Source: Blasia pusilla (taxonomy: Eukaryota > Marchantiophyta > Marchantiopsida > Blasiales). From it: a stretch of DNA of 64,000 nt. A program made the position numbers and the translations under genes. The notes beneath the pieces are model-generated. The model was not told the DNA's origin. It did not search any database and saw only the letters and a list, made by a program, of their open reading frames with translations. The DNA lies in contig CM114272.1 in assembly GCA_050084515.1 (NCBI GenBank), forward strand, positions 46,438,001 to 46,502,000, in the 5' to 3' direction. The first letter of the stretch is position 1. Each line of letters starts with the position of its first letter. Below are positions 35,991 through 46,149 of this stretch, in pieces.

Positions 35991-36259
35991 ACGGATGCAA
36001 GTGCCATCCATGCCGTCACGTCCACGGCTTGGACCATTGCCTACAGGTTCTGTACAGGCATTGGCTGGGGGCGAGACGAGGAGAGATAGGCACCCATGGA
36101 CTTCCTGGGACGTCGTTCGAGCAGAGAGTGCGAAGGTGGCTAGAGTAGCACATGTTTATTTTTTGGATGTGGAGCATGGTGTAGGAGGTCAGAGTGGAGT
36201 GGTTGTTGCAGAGATGGCTAGCGTTGCTACATAGCAAACAAAGCTGGAAGTTGCGTCCT

Positions 36260-37690
36260 CTCCGAGTGAGGTCACGATGGAAACTTGGGAGCTTGTGATA
36301 GGTCTCAAGTTGATAGGAGGAGAGCGACGGCGAGTTCATAGGTTTTTGAGAGGGCATGTAAGTTGTTTTGCCTTCAGTATGAGAGACTTGGGTACGCTGA
36401 AGCGTCTCGGGATACGGATTGAGTTGGCTAGTGATACGTCGATCTTTCGTCGACCCTACAGTATTACGATATGGAGCGAGCCTTGATTGAGCGAGAGTCA
36501 TGACTTGTTGGAGGCAAGACTTGTGGAGTTATCACATGGGGAGTATGCATCCGCCACAATCATGCCGGCGAAAGAAGGATATGTATGGCAATTGGACGGA
36601 TAGGCGGATGTGTGGAGATTACCGTCCTATCAACCGAGACGAGGTCGATCGGTACGCCATGCCTACTCCTGAGGAGATCTTTGATGCGGTAGGGCATGCA
36701 AAGATCTTCAGTACTTTAGATCTCCGTGCTAGCTATCATCAGCTTCCTATCAGGTTGGAGGACAGGGAGAAGACAGCATTCTGGAGGATAGATTGGTTCG
36801 GGAGAGATTGCTTGTATCAATGGCGGTTCTTACCATTTGGGTTGAAGAACGCGCTTTGCAGTAAAGATTTCAGAGAGTGATGGATAGGATTCGGGTGGCT
36901 TGGATTTTGTACGATGTTACATAGATGATATTCTTATCTTCAGTTCCACGGTTGAGGAGCATGAGCGACACTTGGAGGAGGTGTTTCGGCGATTGTGGTT
37001 ACATGGACTGAAGTTACATCCAGGCAAGTGCAGATTCTTTCAGGAGCAGATTGAGTACTTGGGACACACCATATACCCGAGTAGGTTAGGCGTTCAGCAG
37101 ACGAAGGTAGAGGCTATTCTTGCAGATTCCATGCCCTCTGGATGTGAGTCAAGTCCGAGCATTTCTTGGATCAAGCGAACTTCTATCGACGGTATGTCAA
37201 GGGTTTTAGTGCGATCGCAAAGTCTTTGACCTTGTTGACGAGACTTGATCAGGTGTGGTTGTGGGGAGATGATCAGGAGCGAGCCTTTCAGGAGCTCAAG
37301 GACAGGTTGATGTCCTCACCCATTTTACATAGACCGGTTAGGGGTCGCCCATTCCAATTACATACGGATTGGATCATGTTGGGTCTAGGCGCAGTCCTTA
37401 CTCAGAGGGATGACGAGGTGAGGGAGTTGGTTGTGGCTTACGCGAGCCGATCGAACAACATTGCAAAGGCGAAGTACAGCTCCTACGAGGGAGAGTGCTT
37501 GGCTACAGTGTGGGCCGTGGCACATTTTAGGGGCTATTTATTCGGCAACCCTTTCACACTTATCATTGATCATCAGCCGTTGAGGTGGTTGATGGAGTCC
37601 GACAAGCTTACGGGAAACTTGCCATGTGGGCTCTATTACTACAGGAGTATGAGTTTGAGGTGGTTCATAGGCCAGGTCGGCTGAACCAAG
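36260..37690 (+). pseudogene. Reverse transcriptase and RNase H of the methyltransferase gypsy
   Basis: The RT N-terminus starts near 36350 (VSCFAFSMRDLGTL). The fingers are seen at 36590-36860 (WTDRRMCGDYRPINRDEVD, MPTPEEIFDAVGHAKIFS, FLPFGLKNA). The palm has YIDDIL intact at 36918-36935. The connection (ANFYRRYVKGFSAIAKSL) leads into RNase H from 37170 (FQLHTDWIMLGLGAVLTQRD, YEGECLATVWAVAHFRGYL, IDHQPLRWLM). At least three frameshifts separate these parts. Gypsy order, with RT before integrase, is clear. Confidence 0.92.
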
Positions 37691-38060
37691 ATGCCGATGG
37701 GTTGATCAGAACCCATGTCTGAGTCAGAGAGACGACACAGGAGCTCAATGGCACGGAGAGAGTGATGAGGAGATGGTGCCCGGTTGGCATGCATCTGCCT
37801 ATCTTTGTTGGTTGACTATGGCAGGTCAGCCACAGGTGATGACTCCAATGGTGGGGTTGGATGATGAGTCTTTGGATCCGGAGGTTAGTGAGGAGGCGAC
37901 AAGTAGTCGTGATATCCATGACGACGTGGAGTTCTTGCGCACTGGCGTCATTGCGAGTACAGTGAGTGCTAGGGAGCGAGATCGGATCCTACAGAGAGCC
38001 AAGAGGTTCAGGTGGGAGGGGACTCACATTTTGCGGGTATGGGGAGATGGTAGGATATGA

Positions 38061-39165
38061 GTGGTACCTCATCCTTCCGAGCAAGCACGTGTAGTGCGAC
38101 ATGCCCATGAGGAGTTGGGACATTTCGGAGTAAAAGCGTTTACAAACTTACTCCGGGTTCAAGATATTGGTGGCGCGGCATGCATACTGGGGTACAACAA
38201 TTTGTGGCCAGATGAATGGTATGTGACAAAGTGCGAGCATCCTTCAATGCTCCCACTCCGTAGTTACATCCTTTGCCGATTATGGGTTTAGGTTATCGGT
38301 GGAGTTTAGACTTTGCGGGACCTTTGCCATTGACAGGGCCTCATCATAGGTTCGTGTTGGTCATGGTGGAGCATTTCTCCAAGTGGATAGAGTTGGTGGC
38401 ACTACCAGACAAGGCGAGCAAGGGAACAACTTATGCGTTTCTAGATCGTGTGTTTAAGTCACTTTGGTGCACCAGCAGAGGTGTTGACTGACCAGGGTAC
38501 CGAGTTCAGGGGAGAGTTTCAGGCCTTGTGTGATCAAGCGCTGATAGATCACCGCACCACGTCCAGAGATCATCCTGAGGTGGATGGGTTGGCGGAGAGA
38601 GTGGTACAGATGGTGAAGAGAGGATTACGCAAGTATGGCTTGCAGCGGGGACAGTTGAGGGAGTGGGACCTACAGTTGCCATGGTTGGCTATGGGTTATC
38701 GCTTTAGTCGGCATGCATCCTTGGCGTCATTTTCACCATACTTTTTGCTCTTTGGGAGAGATCCAGATTTACCTGCAGCGATTCGACGTGACATGGCCGA
38801 GGTGTTAGATCTTGATGATCTAGATGTGTGGGTGCAAGCATGTTCTCAGAGGGCAGAAGTTTTTCATAGAGTTATGCTTATGGCCTTTGAGAACTTAGCT
38901 ATTTCCCAACATAGAGATACATTTAGGTACGCTACCATTCGTGGAGGAGGTTATTGTCTAGGGATTAGAAGGTTTCATCCTGGAGATTACGTGTATTTGC
39001 AACAGGCGGCACCCACGACGCTAGATGTCACTGCAGACGCACGATCCTACGTGTGCGCGAGGTATTACCAACCGGAGTCCTTATGTTGGAGGGAAGGGAT
39101 GGTATGGTTTGGAAGGATCATGTGGGCAATTGTGCGCCATGTCATCTTCCAAACGTAGATGGGAC
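38061..39165 (+). pseudogene. Integrase of the methyltransferase gypsy
   Basis: The zinc-binding part (38085-38250) keeps HAHEELGHFG, but its Cys pair is frame-disturbed. The catalytic core has all three acidic residues: Asp in WSLDFAGPL (38307), Asp in LTDQGTEFRG (38488) and Glu in DGLAERVVQ (38600). The C-terminal part ends around RFHPGDYVYLQQ at 38970. A frameshift near 38460 splits the core. It would insert the cDNA. Instead of a chromodomain, the protein continues into a PHD finger. Confidence 0.88.
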
Positions 39166-39205
39166 GGTGGATCCGAGCTTAGCAGTGGTACCTGCAGGCT
39201 TGAGG

Positions 39206-39340
39206 TGCATGTTGTGCGGATCTGCGACGGGTGCAGCCACCATGTTGGTATGTGATGGTTATTCTCGAGGGTGGCATATGTCATGTCTAACCCCCCCTCT
39301 TGATGTGGTTCCCACGGGACGATGAATGTGTCCGAGATGT
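39206..39340 (+). pseudogene. PHD finger at the C-terminus of the integrase polyprotein
   Basis: The pattern is C-x2-C (CMLC), C-D-G-Y, G-W-H-M-S-C-L-T-P-P-L, then C-P-R-C, a C4HC3 PHD spacing with the hallmark Trp before the last pairs. The fourth ligand is Tyr where Cys is expected. A TGA sits where the Trp codon TGG of the usual GRWxCPxC should be (39323-39325). PHD fingers read histone H3 tails. Here it would be placed to steer integration or the methyltransferase to a chromatin type. This copy is non-functional. Confidence 0.82.
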
Positions 39341-39422
39341 ATATAGGGTAGTAGGTCATGTCAGAGAGATGTGATATTTTCTATCTGGAGTTGGGGGGAC
39401 CCAACTGCCAGCTAGGGGGGCG

Positions 39423-39560
39423 GTTGTGTGATCTCCATGTATATGTATGAGTTGATTTTTTGTACATGTGTGGATCAACCCATGTGTGGGGAAGATCGGT
39501 GTTGTGTGGTATAGATGTGACGAGCGATGTATGTTGTGTAGCGATATGTATGCGCACGAC
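39423..39560 (+). repeat. 138-bp repeat A1, directly before the 3' LTR segment
   Basis: It begins GTTGTGTGATCTCCATG after a purine-rich TAGGGGGGCG tract and ends ATGCGCACGAC. It is repeated with few changes at 40013-40150. Confidence 0.88.
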
Positions 39561-39563
39561 AGC

Positions 39564-40011
39564 TGTCACATTTGAGTCGCCGATAGGCCGAGATCTATCG
39601 TGGATAGGTCGTAGGAGCCAGCGGACTATCTTGAGTGTAGCTTTGTCCCATGGTGTCGGATGAGGTTGAGGATAGGTCCATTGTGTCAGGAACGTTGTTC
39701 CTAACAACTTTCATGTTGAGGTCTTTTACAGCCGGGTGACTTGTTGACCAGGTCACCCGCCCGGTAACCTTTTGTATGAGTTACCAAGGGAAGGGCTATT
39801 TTTAGGGGACCCTATATAAGAGAGGAAGATGGCTGTCCTAAGCCATCTTTCTCATGTTGGGCCGTTGGAGCACCTCCCTTGTATGTGTGTGAGCTAGGAC
39901 TAGGGTGGTAGCGTCCGGATTCCTTGATAGCACAGGGTGGACGAGGCTCCCGATGTAGATTGAGGAGTGGAGTTTTAGGCCGGGTGTGCCATTTTTACTA
40001 CTCTTTATTTT
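39564..40011 (+). repeat. 3' LTR segment (L) of the methyltransferase gypsy
   Basis: It starts TGTCACATTTGAGTCG and ends CTCTTTATTTT. It matches 30704-31181 apart from substitutions and a 25-bp gap at the pre-TATA hairpin. The TATATAAG is at 39813-39820. Confidence 0.88.
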
Positions 40012-40012
40012 T

Positions 40013-40150
40013 GTTGTGTGATCTCCATGTATATGTATAAGTTGATTTTTTGTACATGAGTGGATCGACCCGTGTGTGGGGAAGATCGGTGTTATGTGGT
40101 GTAGATGTGACGAGCGATGTATGTTGTGTAGCGATATGTATGCGCACGAC
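40013..40150 (+). repeat. 138-bp repeat A2, at the right end of the element
   Basis: This second copy of A1 follows L directly and runs to the ATCAT target duplication. Confidence 0.88.
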
Positions 40151-41412
40151 ATCATGGAATTCTCTTGGAGGAGTGAGAACTGTTGTAAGCGGAGGAAAGG
40201 AGAAAGGATAGGGAAGAAGTAAGAGGCGAGGGTACTTCTCACGGAAGATCGCACTAAGGGAAGACTGTAAAAGACATCTTCTTTGCACCAAAAGATCCAA
40301 GGGAGTCTTTGTGCAAAGACTGTGAACAAAGAACGAAGACCCAAGACCCAAGAGCGAAAACTAAGAAATCCATAGAGCAGGAGAAAAAAGAAGAGGAAAT
40401 CAAAGAGTCTTCACAAAGTGGAAAGGTGTATGAAGAATAGAAATAGAAAGAGAAATAATGTTTTGAAGAAAGCGGATTGAAAGAAAGTCGCAAGGAGGAC
40501 TCTTTGCGACGGCTGAAGGATAAGAGTCTTTGCAAAGATACGATTGCGAAGACTACAAAGACTGCGAAGATTGCAAAGATTGTAAATAATGAACCATCGC
40601 AGCAGTTTCAAAAGGTAGAAATGGGCGGGCGCCATGGTTTGGTTGGAAGAGGAAACGACACCCACCAATTTAAGTGAAGTGAAGGGTTGGAGAATCTAAA
40701 CCATGGGATTACCAGTTAGAAATCTAGATGAGAATAGGAAGAGTCACGAATTGTAAGAAACTATTTAAAGAGTAGGGCAGAAGCCCACGGGGTCATTCCC
40801 TTGTGTCTTGAGCTTCCAAGAACTTTTGGTCGATTGGGTGAAGAAGTCTTTGGGGATGATCCAAGCCGAAGAGTCTTGTATCCTCTAGCGCTTGTAATAA
40901 TTTCTAGTTCCCTCCACTCTTTGAAGCAGTAGAAGTATCTTCTCTCATTCTTTCTGATGTGCGGAGTTGGACGCCAATCTTATTGGGCTGCGGTATGGAT
41001 GAAAGTTGAGTCTTTGGTTTCAAGATTCCAGAGGATAATCAAGAAGAGCGTAGGAAAGCTGTTAGATAGTGAGTAACCTACCGTGACAGATTCAGTTCTA
41101 AAAATAGGATAAGCCGCCACCTTCTTGAGGTCTCTTTGAGGTCTTCATTGGAACTTTGCTATCCAAGATTTGCAAGAGTCTTTCTTTGCACTTGAGAAGA
41201 GTCTATTCCAAGAGGGAAGAAAACCATTTGATCTTTTGTACTAGTGAAGAGAATATAGTTGCTGTTAGTGAAGTGCTTAGTGAAGAAGAAATTCCTGATA
41301 ATTCTTATAAAACCTCTATTTACTCATGAAACATTGATCTCTTGGGAACGAACTTAATACTTTGCGATTAAAAGAGTACCTTTTTCTTGAGTTGTACATT
41401 AGAGTGGTATAT

Positions 41413-41707
41413 ACTTCATGTGCCTAAACCAGAAGTCGCGAAATCATTGAAATCTTTACAAAACTTAGAGATATAAAGTGGCCTAGTCCGTCCGTGCGCT
41501 CACAAAAGAGCTTTGATGGAACCTGAACATGGAGATAACTCGACATATGAGAATGCACTACCGTTACGACTCCCCACTATTTCTTTACTCGGAAAACTAG
41601 GGTTTTTTAACCTATTTTTCTTTGTTTCTATTAATAGAAAATTTTGCATCTAATCTTACCCTATATTGTATCAGGGTGTGGGACACCTTCATGCAATACA
41701 GGGTTAG
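41413..41707 (-). repeat. Copia LTR, reverse orientation, one arm of an inverted LTR pair
   Basis: It is the reverse complement of the LTR at 41862-42127 (shared words CCGTCCGTGCGCTCACA and GGAGATAACTCGACATA). It begins next to the right target duplication of the gypsy solo LTR. Confidence 0.8.
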
Positions 41708-41861
41708 TGTTGGATTCTCAACATCCACTTCTCTGAGCACCATTAATCTGATCGGCTCCCTTGTATGAGGAGAAGTCTAGATTGATGGTTCCGACTTAGA
41801 CGTCGAAGGAGTCACAATAATATGACGTAGGTGGTTTAAGGAGTAGCGTTACCAGGATTAT

Positions 41862-42127
41862 CTAACCCTATATTGCATCAGGGTACGGGGCGCCCTGATG
41901 CAATATTTTTCTATTAATAGAAATGAAGAAAAATAGGTAAAAACCCTAGTTTCCCGAGTAGTGAAATAGTCGAGAGCCACAGCGGTAGCACATTCTCGTA
42001 TGTCGAGTTATCTCCATGTTTAGGTTCCATCGAAGCTATTCTGTGAGCGCACGGACGGACTAGGTCACTTTGTATCTTTAAGTTTTGTAAAGATTTCAGT
42101 GATTTTGTCACTTTCTGTTTTCTCACA
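41862..42127 (+). repeat. Copia LTR (5' LTR), plus orientation
   Basis: It ends at a primer-binding site. It starts with a perfect hairpin (ATTGCATCAGGG ... CCCTGATGCAAT at 41870-41905). Confidence 0.8.
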
Positions 42128-42139
42128 TGGTATCAGAGC
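42128..42139 (+). other. Copia primer-binding site (initiator tRNA-Met)
   Basis: TGGTATCAGAGC directly follows the LTR at 42127. Confidence 0.92.
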
Positions 42140-42199
42140 AAAAGGTCTTCTAGTATTTTGTATCTGCCGATCTAGTGTGTTTGCACAAAATCTTGAGAG

Positions 42200-43463
42200 A
42201 TGGCTACTTCTTCGTCAGTTTGTGCTCACCCTCCTCCGTTGGATGAAGGGAAGTTAGATGGGTCTAACTATACATTGTGGAAGTTCAAAATGAGAACTGT
42301 CCTTGAATCATTTGAGATCTGGGAGACGGCCACATTGGTCGATTCGAATCCACACGCTACTTTGAGTTTTGGATGTTCATCTTCATCTGGGGATATCGAT
42401 CTTGTTGTATTGTTGGCATGGAAACGCAGAAACATTGATGCTGTATATGCAATTGTCACGAATGTAACTGATTCTATCATGACTCTCATTCAACATACAA
42501 CCACTGCTGCTGAGGCGTGGAACATTATGAAGAATCAGTATGAAACTAGGAATGAGACTCGGATTCAGAATCTAGAGAATTAGCTTACGTCCGAGAAATT
42601 TTCAGAAGGAGAAAGCACGGAGAAATTTTTGACAAGGATCAAGAATCTTCAAGATCATATGGTGTCCGTAGGAATTTCAAAGTCTAGCAAAGATTTGGCA
42701 CGTCGGTGCATAAGGATTTTGCCTCCAAGGTATGACAATTTGGTCACTGCATTGAATACTCAAGTAAGACTACGCCGCTTACTTTTGAACAATTTAGTGC
42801 AATGTTGGTAGAAGAGGAAATGCGCTACTAAGCAAGAGAGGGAAGTGATGCATCATTTACTGCCAATGTACAGAGAGGTAGAAATCAGGATTACAATTCA
42901 AATGTCAAGAAGAAATTTCCAAGGAAAGCCATCAAATGCTTTTAATTTGGTAAGCTAGGTCATCTTATCAAAGATCGTAGAAAGAGGAGTCAGGATGAGA
43001 AGAACGGTTGTTTAAGACCTAAGAAGGAGTGTGGAAATTTTGTAGAACTAGGAGAACATGAAGTAGATGCTTAGGTTGCAATCGAAGAGTTTTGCACACA
43101 GGAAGAACATTCCACTAAGTCAAAGAGTGAAGATGCATGGGTGCTCGATAGTGGAGCATCTAGGCATATGACCAATCATAAGGATTGGTATAGCTCCTTA
43201 TAGCTCTCTGAGAGCCCATCGTTATTCTGATTGGGAATAATGCAAAGTGCCTTGTAGAAGGGAAAGGCACAATTTCTTTAGTCTCAGAAAAAGGAGATGA
43301 AAAGAAGTTAACTGATGTATTGTACATACTAAAGTTGAAGCAAAATTTGATTTTGGTAGCAGTATTATGTGATAGTGACCTAGAAGTTCGTTTCAAGAAA
43401 ACTGGAGCAATCATTGAGGATGCCAATGGGAAAGTAGTGGATGAAGATATACAATGTGGAATA
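42200..43463 (+). pseudogene. Copia gag-protease fragment, plus strand
   Basis: Gag begins MATSSSVCAHPPPLDEGKL at 42200 with the typical KLDGSNYTLWKFKM start. A stop at 42581-42583 and frameshifts follow. A CCHC knuckle (FNFGKLGHLIKDRRKR, with two Cys replaced) lies near 42945. The protease site DSGASRHMT lies near 43151. The sequence stops at about 43463, where it meets an oppositely oriented RT head to head. Everything downstream of the pre-integrase start is therefore missing. Confidence 0.82.
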
Positions 43464-45684
43464 TCTACCAATGGTGAAACATCCTCCATCGAGAGTTTCA
43501 ACTCTACCTCCATTGGCAAGACCACTGCTTTACACTCGGTCATCCCAAATTCCTTCAAGATTTCTCTAGCATACTTTTGCTAAGAGAGAAAAATAGAATG
43601 TGACTATTGCCAAATCTCCAGCCCTATAAAGTAGTGCAAAAGACCTAAATCAAACATTGCAAACTCAGATTTCAACACTCCCTTCATTTCCTCTATTTTC
43701 TTATTGTGGTCTCCTACGATGATCAGATCATCCACATACACGACTATCAATATATACATCCCATCTTCGCAAAACACATACAAATTTGCTTTTGATGGAC
43801 TGTTAATGAGACCCTTCTCTAGAAGAATGTATCTATTCGTTGATACCATACCCTTGGGGCTTGCTTCAACCCATACAATGCTCGGTGAAGTAAACACAAT
43901 TTCTCTAATCCGGGTGTCTCAAAACCTAGTGGTTAGGATACATACACCTCCTCCTAGAGACTCCCATTAAAAAAGGAAGACTTCACATCGTATTGGTATA
44001 CATGCCAACGTTCCTGTTCCTGCCACCGCTAGAATAATTCGAATGGTTGTCATCCTTGCATTCGGAGCAAAAGTCTCATAGTAGTCAAAACCTTTGATTT
44101 GTGAACACCCTTGTGCAACCAACCTCGCTTTGAATTTATCCAATGTATCGTCCGACTTGTACTTGGTCTTGTACACCCACTTGGTGCGTATTATCTTCTT
44201 GTCCTTTGGCTTCTCAACCAAAGTCCAAGTTTTATTTCTCTGAATAGCGTCCATCTCCATCTGCATGGCCTCTCTCCATTGAGGATGAGCAAGGGCCTCA
44301 TCCAAGCATGATGGCTCTTCCACCTTCAATCTTCAAGACCTCTATCATCAAGGTCATGTTGACGAGATGTGTGGAAGCTCTATTATGCTCTTCTAGTCTC
44401 TTGGATCTCCTTGGATGTGTAACAACTTCATCAGTTGCTGGTGGATTCTTATCATCCAAGAGTTGTTTTATCCACTTAGGGTATGACGACCATACTGGAA
44501 GAGCAGACTGCTCTTTGTAATCATCACCAAATTCTTCTTCTTGATGATCTGGTATAAACATTGGTGGTGTGCTCTAGTGGGTTATCTCTTCGTTTGATGA
44601 TAATGTGGACGGATGACTCATATCCGCCACTTGACGAGGTTGTTCCTGAAACACCACATCACGACTCACAAGCATCTTCTTTGCCTCAAGACACCATAGG
44701 CGATAAGCTTTATACTCATCACTGTATCCCATAAAGATGCACTTCCTACTCTTGGACTCCAGCTTGGTCTTGGATGCTTCAAGAATATGTACAAAGCACT
44801 CACTGCCAAAAGTCCTAAAATGTTGGATTGATGGTACCTTACCTGACTATGATTGATGAGGAGTCATGCCTTGCACTGACTTGGTAGCACTTATATTTAG
44901 AATGTAAATGGAGGTATTAACAGCTTCAGACCAAAATTCTTTTGTCAAACCTTTTGCTTTCATCATACATCTTGCCATCTCCACCACTGTACGGTTTCGA
45001 CGCTCAACAACTCCATTTTTTTGTGGTGTATGTGCCGTGGTTAAATTTTGCTTGATTCCATGCTCCCCCAAATATTTTTTGAATTCTGTTGGTAAGAATT
45101 CTCCTCCTTGATCGGTGCAAAGCTTTTGTACCTTCTTTCCTGTCTCATTCTTAACTAGCTTGTGCCATACTTTAAATTTTCCAAAAGCACTTGCCTTATC
45201 ACGAAAGAAATAAATACACCCACATCTTCCTACTATAATCGTCCACAACTAAAAAGAAGTAGGAAGAACCACCAAATGCCATTGTTCTCATTTTACCACA
45301 GAGGTCAGCATGAATCAGCTCTAGAGGAGCCTTTGCTCTATTGCTGGACTCTTGTGGAAATGGTTTTCGGTGTTGCTTGCCCATCATAAAAGCTTCACAT
45401 GTATCCGACACTCCATAAATTATTGGTAAATTAACAACCATGCCAGATTTTTGCATCTGACTTAGTAAGGGAAAGCTTAGGTAACCAAATCTTTCATGCC
45501 ACAACTTACTGCTACTAAGATCTGTCCTACACTTGTCCTGAAAGCATACAACTCATAGATATTTCCACATCGTATACCTTCATCCACTACTTTCCCATTG
45601 GCATCCTCAATGACTGCTCCAGTTTTCTTGAAACGAACTTCTAGGTCACGATCACATAATACTGCTACCAAATCAAATTTTGCT
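43464..45684 (-). pseudogene. Copia integrase-RT segment, minus strand, head to head with the plus-strand gag
   Basis: Read leftward, a pre-integrase tail (45671-45477) is followed by an integrase N-terminus (MWHERFGYLSFPLL; LELIHADLCGKM) and a core with CTDQGGEF and HTPQKNGVVERRNR, so D, D and E are all kept (45248-44847). RT at 44329-43604 has WREAMQMEMDAIQRNKTW and an intact YVDDLI. It breaks off at about 43464 after SMEDVSPLVD, losing RNase H and the 3' LTR. The missing upstream gag-protease part is found at 59071-59770, displaced by the MULE insertion. Confidence 0.85.
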
Positions 45685-45696
45685 TCAACTCTGGTA
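45685..45696. other. 12-bp target duplication, left copy
   Basis: TCAACTCTGGTA is repeated at 59059-59070. The copia sequence resumes across the two copies, so the DNA between them is one insertion. 8-11 bp is usual for MULEs. Confidence 0.85.
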
Positions 45697-45760
45697 GGGG
45701 GCTAGTGTTCTGGCAGGAGAGAGGAAGAGAGGAGAGGAAGAGAGGAAGAGAGGAGAGTCT
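45697..45760 (+). repeat. Left terminal inverted repeat of MULE copy 2
   Basis: It starts GGGGGCTAGTGTTCTGGCAG and runs into GAGAGGAAGAGAGGAGAGG. The counterpart is 58990-59058. The match in the purine block alone could be chance, but the match of this end to 27340-27404 is not. Confidence 0.7.
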
Positions 45761-46149
45761 CACTTAAAAAAAGGGCCAAATCCGCCTCCTCTCTTCAAAA
45801 CTTTTTGACATATTTGAAATTTTTGTTTGCTTTCAAATTCATGAAATCTTTAGAAGAGAGTAGGTAGTGGCCTTAAGAAACCTCCTTTTTTCAGGGGGCA
45901 AAAAACAAGTATACATCATAAGACCACTACAAACATTTTTCCATCACTCTCCATGTGAGCCTAAGTTCCTTCACATTTCTTGTCTCAGTCTACAGTAAGC
46001 TGTGCCCAGGGCTATTTTTTTTGGAGGACCATTGGCAAATAATGTGACCAGAAGTAGCAATCTCATCTCAATGAAAGGTTCAAATAAAGACCACTTTGTG
46101 AGAATTCAAAAAGTGATTTTGGATTCCCAAATAGTTGAATTCTCGTTAT

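Larger units (their letters stand above)
30704..40150 (+). mobile_element. Gypsy element encoding a cytosine methyltransferase and a PHD finger
   Basis: This 9447-bp insertion has ATCAT on both sides (30699-30703 and 40151-40155) and lies inside an older solo LTR. The gene order is LTR, GC-rich leader, gag with one CCHC knuckle, protease, DNMT3/DRM-like methyltransferase, RT, RNase H, integrase, PHD finger, LTR. The reading frame is broken many times. Codon use is GC-richer than the neighbouring elements. The two ends are not a simple LTR pair; see the LTR entries. Methyltransferase-bearing retrotransposons have been described in charophytes and dinoflagellates; I cannot tell from here whether this lineage is among them. 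Confidence 0.9.
30505..41403 (+). mobile_element. Gypsy solo LTR split by a later insertion
   Basis: The two parts, 30505-30703 and 40156-41403, together make about 1.45 kb matching the long LTR family. It starts TGTGATAACCCACTCTTTTG and ends after GAGTTGTACATTAGA. It is flanked by GTGGT at 30500-30504 and 41404-41408. There is no gypsy interior of the same family between the parts, so this is a solo LTR produced by LTR-LTR recombination. The 9.4 kb in the middle is a different element. Confidence 0.75.
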
